This document shows positions 44,623 through 53,533 of a stretch of 64,000 bases of DNA, in pieces. The position numbers and the translations under genes were made by a program. Under the pieces are notes generated by a model, which saw only the letters and a program-made list of their open reading frames with translations, did no database searches and was not told the DNA's origin. The stretch covers positions 1-64,000 of the forward strand of contig JBNLGG010000002.1 of the NCBI GenBank assembly GCA_050305935.1. The letters are read 5' to 3'. The DNA comes from CAJXNP01 sp050305935. Lineage in GTDB: Bacteria > Bacteroidota > Bacteroidia > Cytophagales > Cyclobacteriaceae. Every line of letters begins with the position of its first letter. Within the stretch, counting starts at the first letter, position 1.

Positions 44623-45198
44623 ATGAACAAACTTTGTGTTTTCTGCGGATCCAGTGTAGGGACTAGTCGTAATTTTTCTTCGGAAGCTAAAAAGCTGGGT
44701 CGACTAATGGCCCAAAATAATATCGAGCTAATCTACGGAGGAGGGAGCATAGGTTTGATGGGGATACTGGCTGATTCGGTGCTGGAAAGCGGAGGCCGGG
44801 TGACAGGCGTAATACCACAATTTTTATATGACAAAGAGGTAGGTCATGATGGACTGACAGAACTACATATCGTGGAAACCATGCACGAACGAAAAATGAT
44901 GATGGCAAAATTAGCCGAGGGCTTTGTTGCGCTTCCGGGCGGCATTGGTACCATGGAGGAGATTTTTGAAATTTTTACCTGGAATCAATTAAAATTATTA
45001 AAATTCCCAGTTGCCATGCTCAACCTGGAAGGCTACTACGACGATTTGTTTTCGTTTATGGAAAAAATGAAAAGTGAAGGGTTTATCCGCGATAGTACCT
45101 TCAATCTACTTTTGCATTTGAATAAAACAGAAGATGTAATTAGTAAAATGAAACATTGGTCTGTAAGTGCCAATCAATCGGATCTTTCCAAAACCTGA
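44623..45198 (+). CDS. LOG-family protein (cytokinin riboside 5'-monophosphate phosphoribohydrolase type)
   Basis: 191 residues from the ATG at 44623 (MNKLCVFCGSSVGT); the longer frame overlaps the XRE gene and adds nothing. TIGR00730 features: IYGGGSIGLMGILADSVLES, GVIPQFLYDKEVGH, and the signature ALPGGIGTMEEIFEIFTWNQ. Characterised homologues release the base from nucleoside 5'-monophosphates. In bacteria the role is probably nucleotide salvage or housekeeping. The start is 16 bp after the XRE stop, so cotranscription is likely. Confidence 0.92.
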   Translation: MNKLCVFCGSSVGTSRNFSSEAKKLGRLMAQNNIELIYGGGSIGLMGILADSVLESGGRVTGVIPQFLYDKEVGHDGLTELHIVETMHERKMMMAKLAEGFVALPGGIGTMEEIFEIFTWNQLKLLKFPVAMLNLEGYYDDLFSFMEKMKSEGFIRDSTFNLLLHLNKTEDVISKMKHWSVSANQSDLSKT

Positions 45199-45200
45199 TC

Positions 45201-47309
45201 CTATTTTAGTATCTGGTACACGATAAGCGAAAAAAGGTAGGCAATACCAGACATATAAACCAACTGCATCAAAGGATATCTCCAACTTTTGGTTTCCCGC
45301 CAGACAATAGCCAGGGTACTCATACATTGCATGGCAAAAGCATAGAAAATCAACAATGAGGATGATACTGCTAGATTATATCTCGGCTCACCGGTTTCAG
45401 GGTTTGTTTCGGCGGCCATTCTTTTTTTAATGGTGCTATCTTCATCGACATCTGCTCCTATGCTGTAGATGGTGGCCATGGTGCCCACAAATACTTCCCG
45501 GGCAGCAAATGATGTGATGAGGGCGATACCTATTTTCCAATCATAGCCCAAAGGCCTGATCACCGGTTCAATTGTTTTGCCAAACATTCCGGCATAGCTG
45601 TTTTCAAGCCGAACTGCATCTAGTCTTTTTTCAATATATGACTCGTCCATGTGCTGGTTTTCTAGCTCAGCTTTCGTTATGGCTGCAGCATTTTCAATAC
45701 CTTTTTTAGGAAAAGATGCCAATACCCATAAAATGATGGAAATAGCCAGAATAATTTTTCCGGCTTCCAGTACGAAGGTCATCGATTTTTCATAGAGGGT
45801 AATTCCAACGTGCTTCCACCGGGGAAACTTGTAGAGGGGAAGTTCCATGATGAAATAGCTCTTTTCCTTCGTATTAATAAGGCGTTTCAATATCCAGGCC
45901 GATGATATTGCCATAAAAAACCCAAGAAGGTATAGGCCCATCAGGACAGCAGCCTGGAGACTAAGAAAACCAAAGAGCTTTGTTTCCGGTACAACAAGCG
46001 CTATCAATATCGTGTACACCGGAAGCCTGGCGGAGCAGCTCATAAAAGGTGTTACAAAAATTGTGATCAGTCTTTCCTTCCAATTGCTGATGGTGCGGGT
46101 AGCCATTATAGCGGGAATAGCACATGCGACTCCTGAAATGAGTGGAACAATGCTTTTGCCATTTAACCCGAATTTGCGCATGATTTTATCCATCAAAAAC
46201 ACTACCCGGGACATATACCCCGATTCCTCCAAAATGGCAATGAAAGCAAATAAGACTGCTATTTGGGGAATAAAAATCATTATTCCTCCTATGCCAGGAA
46301 TAATTCCTTCCGTCAGTAGATCCACCAAAAAGCCCTCAGGGAAACTAGATTTTATCCAAGAACTGATATTCGCGAAAGCCCCGTCAATCAGATCCATAGG
46401 ATAGCTAGCCCAAGTAAATATTGATTGGAAAATGAGGAATAAAATCGCAAAGAAAATTAAATAGCCAAAAACCTTATGGGTAAGCACACGATCTATTTTC
46501 TCAGTCAGATTTTTGTTTTTATTGACATTGAATTCAACCGCCGCGCCTACGATCTTATCTATTTTTTTATACCTGGTCAGAATTTCCCTGGATTGAATAA
46601 GTTCGTGGTTGAACTTATTCTTTAGGTTGATTTCTGCAATCTTTTGTTTTTTTTCGAAAGGAAGAAAGGAAGAAAATCGACCTTGTTGAGCTATCAGCAA
46701 TGCTTCATAAGGATTGGTAAGATCACATTCGAGGGAAACATCGGCTATTGATTCGGGGGCCAGCTCATGAGCATCAATAAAAGGTTTTCTCGGCTTTTCT
46801 ACCTGTGTAACAGCCTGTTTCAGAAGCTGCATACCCTCACCTATCCTGGCATTTATCGCGACGACTGGAACCCCCAGAGTTTTTGCAAGTTCGACCGACT
46901 TGACCTTTTGGCCTAGATTAACTGAGACATCCAGCATATTGAGAGCAAGAACCACCGGAATCTCCAAGTCCATAACCTGGCTGAAAAGGAGTAGGTTTCG
47001 CCTTAAATTCGCGGCATCAGCAATAACAATAATCACGTCTGGGTGATCTTTTGATTTCTTATTTAAAAGAATATCCGTAACCACACTTTCATCGATTGAC
47101 CTGGGATATAAGCTGTAGGTACCTGGCAGGTCAATAATTTCAGCTTTTAGATCGTCTGTTATTTTGCATGAGCCAATTTTCTTATCCACGGTCACACCGG
47201 GAAAATTGCCCACTTTTTGATTTAACCCGGTTAATTGATTAAAGAGTGAAGATTTTCCAGAGTTGGGGTTCCCAACGAGCGCTATTTTTACCGTTTTTTT
47301 CCTTGTCAT
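45201..47309 (-). CDS. feoB: Ferrous iron transporter FeoB
   Basis: 702 residues. The cytosolic G domain carries G1 GNPNSGKSSLFNQLTG, G2/switch VGNFPGVTVDKK, G3 DLPGTYSLYP and G4 LNMLD. It is followed by the helical GDI-like region and the membrane part with two Gate/Nucleoside-recognition halves: FIPQIAVLFAFIAILEESGY, MSRVVFLMDKIMRKFGLNGK and FVTPFMSCSARLPVYTILIA. The Cys in MSCSARLP is the conserved residue of the pore. A cytoplasmic insertion near residues 560-600 is rich in Glu and Arg. It imports Fe(II) across the inner membrane. feoA lies 13 bp upstream, giving the usual feoAB operon. Confidence 0.96.
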   Translation of the reverse strand: MTRKKTVKIALVGNPNSGKSSLFNQLTGLNQKVGNFPGVTVDKKIGSCKITDDLKAEIIDLPGTYSLYPRSIDESVVTDILLNKKSKDHPDVIIVIADAANLRRNLLLFSQVMDLEIPVVLALNMLDVSVNLGQKVKSVELAKTLGVPVVAINARIGEGMQLLKQAVTQVEKPRKPFIDAHELAPESIADVSLECDLTNPYEALLIAQQGRFSSFLPFEKKQKIAEINLKNKFNHELIQSREILTRYKKIDKIVGAAVEFNVNKNKNLTEKIDRVLTHKVFGYLIFFAILFLIFQSIFTWASYPMDLIDGAFANISSWIKSSFPEGFLVDLLTEGIIPGIGGIMIFIPQIAVLFAFIAILEESGYMSRVVFLMDKIMRKFGLNGKSIVPLISGVACAIPAIMATRTISNWKERLITIFVTPFMSCSARLPVYTILIALVVPETKLFGFLSLQAAVLMGLYLLGFFMAISSAWILKRLINTKEKSYFIMELPLYKFPRWKHVGITLYEKSMTFVLEAGKIILAISIILWVLASFPKKGIENAAAITKAELENQHMDESYIEKRLDAVRLENSYAGMFGKTIEPVIRPLGYDWKIGIALITSFAAREVFVGTMATIYSIGADVDEDSTIKKRMAAETNPETGEPRYNLAVSSSLLIFYAFAMQCMSTLAIVWRETKSWRYPLMQLVYMSGIAYLFSLIVYQILK

Positions 47310-47322
47310 TAAAAACCGGTAA

Positions 47323-47544
47323 TTACTCTATTAAAATATTTGAAGCTTCCGAATTGCGTAGCGAAAGGTTGTAGCCAGCCACATCAATAGCAATAGGATC
47401 ACCCAGGGGAGCTATAAAATTTAGTTTAACCCGCACACCGGGCAAACAACCCATTTCCATTAGTTTCAGTGAAATGACGTCATCTAAAAAACCGGTTATC
47501 ACTCCAAATTCACCTTTTTTAAGGTCCGCTACGCTTTTTGACAT
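47323..47544 (-). CDS. feoA: FeoA, SH3-like partner of FeoB
   Basis: 73 residues forming a single FeoA/SH3-like domain: LKKGEFGVITGFLDDVISLK, LMEMGCLPGVRVKLNFIAP and LGDPIAIDVAGYNLSLRNSE. It modulates FeoB activity through the cytosolic domain. It is separate from feoB, though fused in some Bacteroidota. An imperfect palindrome at 47556-47572 just upstream is a candidate iron-regulator site. Confidence 0.94.
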   Translation of the reverse strand: MSKSVADLKKGEFGVITGFLDDVISLKLMEMGCLPGVRVKLNFIAPLGDPIAIDVAGYNLSLRNSEASNILIE

Positions 47545-47555
47545 GCTAATCCTTA

Positions 47556-47572
47556 TTTAGATTAATTTTAAA
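47556..47572. promoter_or_regulatory. Candidate iron-regulator operator ahead of feoA
   Basis: TTTAGATTAATTTTAAA is an imperfect 17-bp palindrome (six of eight pairs symmetrical) starting 12 bp upstream of the feoA ATG. Its form resembles A/T-rich Fur or DtxR-type boxes found before feo genes. The protein involved is not in the window. Confidence 0.4.
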
Positions 47573-47723
47573 GAAGCAAATTAAGCTCAATATTTTTAAT
47601 TATTCAATGACATAAGTCAATTAATTTGGCCTATCATATTGTTGAACAATACAGCACAAAAGTTAAACAAATTAGAGCGGAAATAAGCCGGTTCGCTCCG
47701 AATCTTAGTACAATTCACTTCAA

Positions 47724-47741
47724 TTGTTGTTTATACAACAA
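47724..47741. promoter_or_regulatory. Perfect inverted repeat ahead of the FAS1 lipoprotein gene
   Basis: TTGTTGT (47724-47730) and ACAACAA (47735-47741) form a perfect 7-bp inverted repeat around TTAT, ending 12 bp before the ATG at 47754. It overlaps the expected translation-initiation region, so it could be an operator or a start-masking hairpin. Confidence 0.45.
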
Positions 47742-47753
47742 AAAGAGCTTACT

Positions 47754-49571
47754 ATGAAAAATGCAAAAACCAACTTAAAGAAATCAATAATATGGTCACT
47801 TACCATATTTTCGATTTTAATGATTTTTACAACAGCTTGTAAAAATGACGATGATGATACAGGCACACCGGACATGCTAAAGGATATCGTTGAAGTTGCA
47901 CAGGGAAATCCCGATTTAAGTTCGCTTGTGAATGCAGTTGTTTCTGCCGGGCTCACAGATGCCTTGAAAGCTGATGGCACATTAACCGTGTTTGCGCCTA
48001 CCAATGCTGCGTTTGCCAAGTTGGATGAAGATGATCTAAACAATATCCTGGGAAATCCCGATGTGCTAACAGCGCTATTACGATATCATGTGGTGAGTGG
48101 TAGTGTGTTTTCTACCGATCTCTCAAATGGTTCTGTTCCAACACTTCTGTCAGGCCAGTCGATTGACATCGATGTGTCCAATGGTGTAGTAATAAATGGA
48201 AACGCGACTGTCACTACGGCGGATATTGAAGCATCAAACGGGGTGATTCATATCGTGGATGAAGTGCTTATTCCGGAAGATTTTGTTACCCATACTATTA
48301 CTCAAATAGCCCTTGGCAATCCGGACTTTTCGATTTTGGTATCTGCACTCACAAAACCAGAATTATCCGATTTGTTAGCTGCTGTAAGTGATCCTTCGTC
48401 AGATTTCACTGTGTTTGCACCAACTAATGACGCTTTCGAGGCCACCCTTGCGGCTTTGGGCAAATCCTCAATTGATGAATTGCCTGTAGGATTGTTGAAA
48501 GAAATTGTAAGTTACCATATTATTGCCGGAGCTACATTTTCAAATGAGTTGGCGGAAGGGAATATTGCTACTTTACTCGAAGGGGAGAGTGTGGAAGTGA
48601 ACCTTTCATCCGGCGTTTTGATTAATGCGAGCAATGTAGTACTTCCTGACGTGGAGGCTATCAATGGCGTTGTTCATGTAGTGGATGGAGTTTTGTTGCC
48701 GGGATTTGCCTCGGAAACCATTGGAACCGTGGCGGAAGTAGTGTTATTCAATCCAGATTACACAATTCTAACTGCAGCACTTAGAATAGCAGACTTGCTC
48801 AGCACCGTCGCCAATACCGAAGATATCACAGTGTTTGCTCCGAACGATGAAGCTTTTGCCGCAGCCGGAATTACATCGTTAAATGGCCTGACTACAGAGG
48901 AGCTTACTCCTATTCTGTTGTACCACGTAGTCGGTTCGAAAATGCTTTCATCTCAACTTCCAGCCGATGGCGTTGTCGCGACGCTTAATGCAGCGAATCC
49001 AAATTTCTACCTTGGTTATCTAACGAATGATGTGGTGTTAATTAATGGTTTGACCCAGGTCACCGGCGTAGATATCGAAAAATCTAATGGCATAATCCAC
49101 ACGATTAACCGTACACTGGTACCACCGGCACCCAATGTGGTTGAGATAGCGGCAGTCCTTGCGGACGCAGGTGATGCCTCCGAGTTTACGGTACTTGTGA
49201 GCCTTTTGACTTCTGATTCACTATCTGCAGTCGCGGAAGCGCTCATCGCTGCCGAGGATGTTACTATTTTTGCACCAACTGATGCAGCATTTGAGGCGAT
49301 CGCTGATTTGGTGCCAACACTTACAGCGGAGCAATTAACAGAGATCCTGCAATATCATGCGGTTAGTTCGAGGGTTTTCAGCACAGATCTGTCGGATGGT
49401 CTAGATGTAACCATGTTAAGCAGTGAGACAACGACAATCAACATCAATGGAAATTCAGTAAGCATTACAGATAAGTCTGGTGGTGACAATGCCAGTATCA
49501 CCGAGGTAAATATCCAGGGAAGCAACGGGCTTATTCATGTAATAGATAAAGTATTATTGCCGACTTTATAA
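47754..49571 (+). CDS. Lipoprotein with four fasciclin (FAS1) domains
   Basis: 605 residues from the ATG at 47754; the ATG at 47724 adds ten residues before a normal signal peptide and is less likely. The lipobox is IFTTAC followed by KNDDDD. Four FAS1 domains lie at about residues 35-180, 181-325, 326-465 and 466-605. Each has the H1 block (TVFAPTNAAFAKL, TVFAPTNDAFEATL, TVFAPNDEAFAAAG, TIFAPTDAAFEAIA), the central YH motif, and the H2 block ending in a (I/V)H(I/V)(V/I)D-type strand (IHTIN in the third). FAS1 domains mediate cell adhesion or matrix binding. Anchored to a membrane by lipid, probably surface exposed. A terminator follows. Confidence 0.92.
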   Translation: MKNAKTNLKKSIIWSLTIFSILMIFTTACKNDDDDTGTPDMLKDIVEVAQGNPDLSSLVNAVVSAGLTDALKADGTLTVFAPTNAAFAKLDEDDLNNILGNPDVLTALLRYHVVSGSVFSTDLSNGSVPTLLSGQSIDIDVSNGVVINGNATVTTADIEASNGVIHIVDEVLIPEDFVTHTITQIALGNPDFSILVSALTKPELSDLLAAVSDPSSDFTVFAPTNDAFEATLAALGKSSIDELPVGLLKEIVSYHIIAGATFSNELAEGNIATLLEGESVEVNLSSGVLINASNVVLPDVEAINGVVHVVDGVLLPGFASETIGTVAEVVLFNPDYTILTAALRIADLLSTVANTEDITVFAPNDEAFAAAGITSLNGLTTEELTPILLYHVVGSKMLSSQLPADGVVATLNAANPNFYLGYLTNDVVLINGLTQVTGVDIEKSNGIIHTINRTLVPPAPNVVEIAAVLADAGDASEFTVLVSLLTSDSLSAVAEALIAAEDVTIFAPTDAAFEAIADLVPTLTAEQLTEILQYHAVSSRVFSTDLSDGLDVTMLSSETTTININGNSVSITDKSGGDNASITEVNIQGSNGLIHVIDKVLLPTL

Positions 49572-49595
49572 GAAGGTTGGCCGGTTGTTTAAACC

Positions 49596-49627
49596 AAAAG
49601 GGGCTGATTTTTTTGCCCCTTTTTTTA
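49596..49627 (+). terminator. Intrinsic terminator after the FAS1 gene
   Basis: AAAAGGGGC (49596-49604) and GCCCCTTTT (49615-49623) pair around a 10-nt T-rich loop, with more Ts following. It lies 25 nt past the stop. The ~180 bp to the LytTR gene hold no further recognisable element. Confidence 0.85.
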
Positions 49628-49810
49628 TATCAAAACAAAAGAGGTCTGAATCTGTTTTATAGACAGCAAAAGTGATTTTTTATTCTGAAAGAAAACTTAA
49701 TTAATTGATGGTGAATGATAACATTGTTATGCATCTTGATTGACCACCGTTTTCAACAAATAATATAGAACCATTGATCAAATATAAAGGAAATACAAGA
49801 AAGGGGTAAA

Positions 49811-50191
49811 ATGGCAAAGAATAATTCAATCAATCGGGAAAAGGGCTATAGAAAAAGATTTTTAACAAAAATAGGTGATCGGTATTTGATAAAAAGGGTA
49901 GAAGAGATAGTTGCTTTTTACACAGAAGACAAATTAACCTATCTGGTAACAAAAGAACAGGGAAGGCAATATTTAGTCGATTATTCTTTGAACGATCTGG
50001 ATGGTGGTCTTTTGGATCCAACACAGTTTTATAGAATAAATCGCCAATATGTAATATCAATAGAATACATCCTGGAATTAAAAAATTATCCTAACCGACG
50101 ATTAAAGGTTGAAACCAGTGTACCATTAAAAAGCGAACTGGTAGTAAGCAGGGACAGGGTTTCCTTATTCAAAGAATGGTTGAACCAGTAA
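49811..50191 (+). CDS. Stand-alone LytTR DNA-binding protein
   Basis: 126 residues: a single LytTR beta-type DNA-binding domain with a short basic N-terminus. Typical strands: RFLTKIGDRYLIKRVEEIVA, FYTEDKLTYLVTKEQGRQYL, VDYSLNDLDGGLLDPTQFYR, INRQYVISIEYILELKN and RLKVETSVPLKSELVVSRDR. Most LytTR proteins have an N-terminal receiver or membrane domain. Here there is neither, and no histidine kinase is adjacent, so the signal is unknown. The target may be promoters with pairs of short direct repeats, which LytTR domains normally bind. Confidence 0.88.
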   Translation: MAKNNSINREKGYRKRFLTKIGDRYLIKRVEEIVAFYTEDKLTYLVTKEQGRQYLVDYSLNDLDGGLLDPTQFYRINRQYVISIEYILELKNYPNRRLKVETSVPLKSELVVSRDRVSLFKEWLNQ

Positions 50192-50275
50192 AACATCTCC
50201 TGAACTATAAATTTTTTCATTCTCGATATAAATCATTAAAAAGTTTAAATTGACTGAAAAATTTAAGCTCATACA

Positions 50276-50845
50276 ATGATCAATATTGGCGAAATACTTA
50301 CAGTCACCGTTATTCTCTTTTCGATAATTGATATCGTTGGCTCCATTCCAATTATTATCGATTTGAAAAAGAAATCGGGAAGGATTGAGTCATTAAAGGC
50401 CACCCTGGTTGCCGGGGCTTTAATGGTCGCTTTTCTTTTTATTGGCGAAGGGATATTGAAAATATTTGGGATCGACGTGGAATCTTTCTCCGTGGCCGGG
50501 GCAATTATTATTTTACTTATCGGTATGGAGATGATTCTTGACCGTAGCTTTTTCAAGAATAATGTTACCACGCCCAGGACAACATCCATAGTGCCTTTGG
50601 CCTTTCCATTAATCGCCGGCGCAGGATCACTTACTACCATATTGTCATTGAAAGCTGCATATAAAGAGGCGAATATATTAATAGGAATAGTCGTTAACCT
50701 CGTCTTTGTCTTCCTGGTTTTAAGGGCGTCCGGCTGGTTGGAAAGAAAAATCGGGGAGGGAGGTTTTAATATACTGCGGAAAGTTTTCGGGATAATTTTA
50801 CTTTCTTTGGCAATTAAACTATTAAAAGAAAATCTGTTTAAATGA
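50276..50845 (+). CDS. MarC-family integral membrane protein
   Basis: 189 residues with about six transmembrane helices. Features of the MarC/UPF0056 family: IIDIVGSIPIIIDLKKKSGR (the D-x-x-G-x-x-P motif), AGAIIILLIGMEMILDRSFF and IVPLAFPLIAGAGSLTTILS (the P-L-x-x-P-x-x-x-G-P/A-G motif). Function remains unproven in the family; the link to multiple-antibiotic resistance has been withdrawn for E. coli MarC. Stop and next start overlap (ATGA), coupling it to rnhA. Confidence 0.9.
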   Translation: MINIGEILTVTVILFSIIDIVGSIPIIIDLKKKSGRIESLKATLVAGALMVAFLFIGEGILKIFGIDVESFSVAGAIIILLIGMEMILDRSFFKNNVTTPRTTSIVPLAFPLIAGAGSLTTILSLKAAYKEANILIGIVVNLVFVFLVLRASGWLERKIGEGGFNILRKVFGIILLSLAIKLLKENLFK

Positions 50846-51297
50846 TCATAATGTACACTGATGGCGCGGCTCAGGGTAATCCTGGTCCGGGAGGATATGG
50901 CGTTGTTTTAAAATATAACCAACATCGAAAGGAGCTTTCAGAAGGGTTTAGGAAGACCACCAATAATCGAATGGAACTTCTGGCTGTCATCAAAGGCCTG
51001 GAGGCACTAAAGCAGAAAAATTTAGACGTTACCATATACTCTGATTCAAAATATGTCGTCGATGCTGTGGAAAAAGGCTGGCTGAACTCTTGGATTAAAA
51101 TAGATTTTAAAAAGAAGAAAAATGTGGACTTATGGCGACGCTTTTTAGCGGTTTATAAAAACCATAAGGTGACATTCAAGTGGGTCAAGGGGCATGCAGG
51201 GATTCCTGAAAATGAGCGGTGTGACCAGCTTGCAGTAGCTGCGGCCAGCGGGTCAAACCTCCAGGCGGACGAAGGATATGAGCTTGGTAACGATTAA
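50842..51297 (+). CDS. rnhA: Ribonuclease HI
   Basis: 151 residues, the standard length of a single-domain RNase HI. It degrades RNA in RNA-DNA hybrids. The catalytic carboxylates are visible: Asp in MYTDGAAQGNPGPGGYG, Glu in TNNRMELLAVIKGLEAL, Asp in IYSDSKYVVDAVEKGW and Asp in ENERCDQLAVAAA, plus the His in VKGHAG. The basic handle region is present (INSWIKIDFKKKKN-like, here WIKIDFKKKKNVDLW). Overlaps marC by 4 bp; an internal ATG at 50851 could also be used. Confidence 0.95.
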   Translation: MIIMYTDGAAQGNPGPGGYGVVLKYNQHRKELSEGFRKTTNNRMELLAVIKGLEALKQKNLDVTIYSDSKYVVDAVEKGWLNSWIKIDFKKKKNVDLWRRFLAVYKNHKVTFKWVKGHAGIPENERCDQLAVAAASGSNLQADEGYELGND

Positions 51298-51308
51298 AAC
51301 GGCTTCAT

Positions 51309-52022
51309 TTGGCAAATCCTTATTTTAAATTCAAAGAGTTTACTGTCTTTCAGGATCAATGTGCGATGAAGGTAAGCACGATAGCCTGTGTATTTGGCGC
51401 GTTTATTCAGCACGAAAATCCTAAAAATATATTGGATATTGGCACAGGTACCGGGTTGTTATCCTTGATGATGGCGCAAAAGTTTCAAAATGCCCAAATT
51501 GACGCCATTGAAATAGAGGAACATGCCTTTCGACAGGCCAGGGACAATTTTTTGAAAAGTAAATGGCCAAGTAGGATCAATGCTGTTTACGGTGATTTTT
51601 TAGAGTATGCATTTGATAGAAAATTTGATCTGGTTATATCAAACCCTCCATTTTTTAAAGACCACCTGAAAACGGGAAATAAAAAAACAAACCTGGCGAG
51701 GCACAACGATCATTTTGATGTTCGCAAATTTATCGTTAATGCGACTGACCTCTTGACAGGCACAGGAAAATATTGGCTGCTCCTACCAGCGAGGGAGACA
51801 ACTATATATACCCGTGAGCTACTCAGTCTGGACTTTGTGAAGGAAAGGGAAATACGAATATTTAATTACCCAGATAGCGAAAATATGCTATCGGTTATAA
51901 GCTGTTTTTCCCGTGGAACTGACAACGAATGCAGCGAGTCAAAAATGATTGTCCGACAAAATGAAAATGAGTACACGGAGGAGTTTAAAAAGCTATTAAA
52001 GGACTATTATCTGTATTTATAA
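51309..52022 (+). CDS. trmN6: tRNA1(Val) (adenine-37-N6) methyltransferase
   Basis: 237 residues. It starts with TTG at 51309, chosen because ANPYFKFKEFTVFQDQCAMK is the conserved N-terminus of the family and no ATG or GTG lies before it. SAM-binding motif I is LDIGTGTGLLSLMMAQKF. The N6-adenine catalytic motif is NPPFF, followed by KKTNLARHND. It methylates A37 of tRNA1(Val) in E. coli (YfiC); here the same is inferred. It starts 11 bp after rnhA, so the three genes marC-rnhA-trmN6 form an operon that ends in the terminator at 52022-52057. Confidence 0.9.
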   Translation: MANPYFKFKEFTVFQDQCAMKVSTIACVFGAFIQHENPKNILDIGTGTGLLSLMMAQKFQNAQIDAIEIEEHAFRQARDNFLKSKWPSRINAVYGDFLEYAFDRKFDLVISNPPFFKDHLKTGNKKTNLARHNDHFDVRKFIVNATDLLTGTGKYWLLLPARETTIYTRELLSLDFVKEREIRIFNYPDSENMLSVISCFSRGTDNECSESKMIVRQNENEYTEEFKKLLKDYYLYL

Positions 52023-52057
52023 AAAAAGGGGGCTGCCGATTGGCGGTCCCCTTTTTT
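52022..52057. terminator. Bidirectional terminator between trmN6 and the minus-strand cluster
   Basis: An A-tract, GGGGGCTGCC, a short loop, GGCGGTCCCC and a T-tract form a long stem with two G-U pairs. It serves both the end of trmN6 and the end of the long minus-strand operon whose last stop is at 52075. Confidence 0.85.
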
Positions 52058-52074
52058 GTCAAGTTTGTTTTTGA

Positions 52075-52506
52075 CTATCTCTTAAACCCTAGCACACTCC
52101 CTCCGCAATGGGAGGTTGACCCTTGAAACGTAAATGTGATGTAGTAAATTCCAGTAGCATTGCATGGATAAACTATTCCTGGGTAAAATTTTCCGTTATT
52201 AAAATTAGTGGAAACTATTTGCCTTTTAGAATCATACATCGTAACAACGATTCCATCAGTGGCATCCCCACTTGAGCAAATATTTAAAAAGTACTGTGTG
52301 TCTTTACTGAACACATATGAATACTCTACCTTGCTTTTCGCTCCGCCCATTCCATCAACTTTAAAAGTCTTTAAAAAGGTAAACCCGTCCTGAAGCTTAG
52401 GAACACATGCCTGTGCGAGGGCATCTGCATTACATTGCGCATTTACATTATAAGAGAAAATAACTGCTACAGTAATTAGACCTAATATTTTCATTATACT
52501 TTTCAT
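52075..52506 (-). CDS. Small exported protein of unknown family
   Basis: 143 residues with a signal peptide (IFSYNVNAQC). The mature part, about 120 residues, is beta-rich and has five or six cysteines: one right after the signal peptide, one in AQACVP, then in ICSSG, YPCNA and HCGGS. That suggests a disulfide-stabilised fold; TGIYYITFTFQGSTSHCGGS resembles a jelly-roll or pre-peptidase-like edge. I do not recognise a family. Last gene of the long cluster, 20 bp after the lipoprotein gene, so it probably depends on the same promoter. Confidence 0.7.
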   Translation of the reverse strand: MKSIMKILGLITVAVIFSYNVNAQCNADALAQACVPKLQDGFTFLKTFKVDGMGGAKSKVEYSYVFSKDTQYFLNICSSGDATDGIVVTMYDSKRQIVSTNFNNGKFYPGIVYPCNATGIYYITFTFQGSTSHCGGSVLGFKR

Positions 52507-52526
52507 AGAAATTAAATGCTTTTTAA

Positions 52527-53423
52527 TTACGAAATAATTTTTTCCCTGATCTCATTCACCCGATTTCTTATAGTCGTCACATTTTCAGGGGTTATTTTTA
52601 TAGTTGTAGAACTATTATCTTCAATGACCAGCATACCATTTACTTCTTTAAAAGTAGGTTCTGCGTAGGTATAAACAATCTCTATTTCTGCAAAAGCTTC
52701 TTCCAGTTGGAGTACACTTTTATGTAAATCAGCTATGTATGGATCGTTTTTATAAAAGCCCAAAAGCAATTTAATATTGTCCAGGATAATTTTTTGCTCA
52801 CCTATTTTATCTACCAATTCCTGGTTTTCTGGATTGGCTCGAACTACCTCACAGACGATGTGCAGCGCTTCCAGCCAGCCTCCTGCCAGAATAAGAATAC
52901 TCAAATTTTGCCTTTGATTTTCCTGTAGATAGGAATTGATGTTGTTAAAATTCTGAGTCGTGATAAGTAGGAGCGAATCTAAATTATCACTATTAGTTGC
53001 CAACCTTTTTATCGTTCCAAAATCAAAAAATTGCCCTATGCTTAAATCCTCTGCCAAACCCCTAATTGAATTTAAATAAAAAAGTGCGTCCTGGTTTTGT
53101 TCGTAGATATTAGCATACCCAAGATCCGTGCCATAAATTCCAAGGTTTAGCGCTTTTTCAAAGTTACTGTTGTAGTTAGTTGTGTTGTCCGGAGAGTTAA
53201 GCATGTTCTTACTATACTTGGACCCGGCACTCTTTAATAAAAATGAAACTTCGAGGGGCGAGGGTATTTGCTGAATGATATCAGAAATTACTTCTTCTGA
53301 AATAACAGGCTGATCTAACGCCAATGTATCCAGGCTTTCAAGAAAAGCTTGATCTTCATTCTTTTTTCCTGAATTGCATGCAAACACGACTGTAGCTGCC
53401 AGTAGAAATATGAACTTTTTCAT
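52527..53423 (-). CDS. Helical lipoprotein of unknown function
   Basis: 298 residues. The lipobox is ATVVFAC followed by NSGKKN. After an acidic linker the protein is largely alpha-helical (SPLEVSFLLKSAGSKYSKNM; NLGIYGTDLGYANIYEQNQD; LNSIRGLAEDLSIGQFFDFG; LILAGGWLEALHIVCEVVRA). No catalytic motif is apparent. It lies 110 bp after the ABC gene and 20 bp before the small exported protein. Its position suggests a periplasmic or outer-membrane partner of the transporter or of the partner switch. Confidence 0.75.
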   Translation of the reverse strand: MKKFIFLLAATVVFACNSGKKNEDQAFLESLDTLALDQPVISEEVISDIIQQIPSPLEVSFLLKSAGSKYSKNMLNSPDNTTNYNSNFEKALNLGIYGTDLGYANIYEQNQDALFYLNSIRGLAEDLSIGQFFDFGTIKRLATNSDNLDSLLLITTQNFNNINSYLQENQRQNLSILILAGGWLEALHIVCEVVRANPENQELVDKIGEQKIILDNIKLLLGFYKNDPYIADLHKSVLQLEEAFAEIEIVYTYAEPTFKEVNGMLVIEDNSSTTIKITPENVTTIRNRVNEIREKIIS

Positions 53424-53533
53424 ACGAAATGAGAATTTTTCTTAATGTTAAATATATTGCTTCGCAAAGAGTCTGTAAAATAATTTAATTATAAATAACC
53501 GAAATATGGAATTATCATCAAAAAATCACGCGA

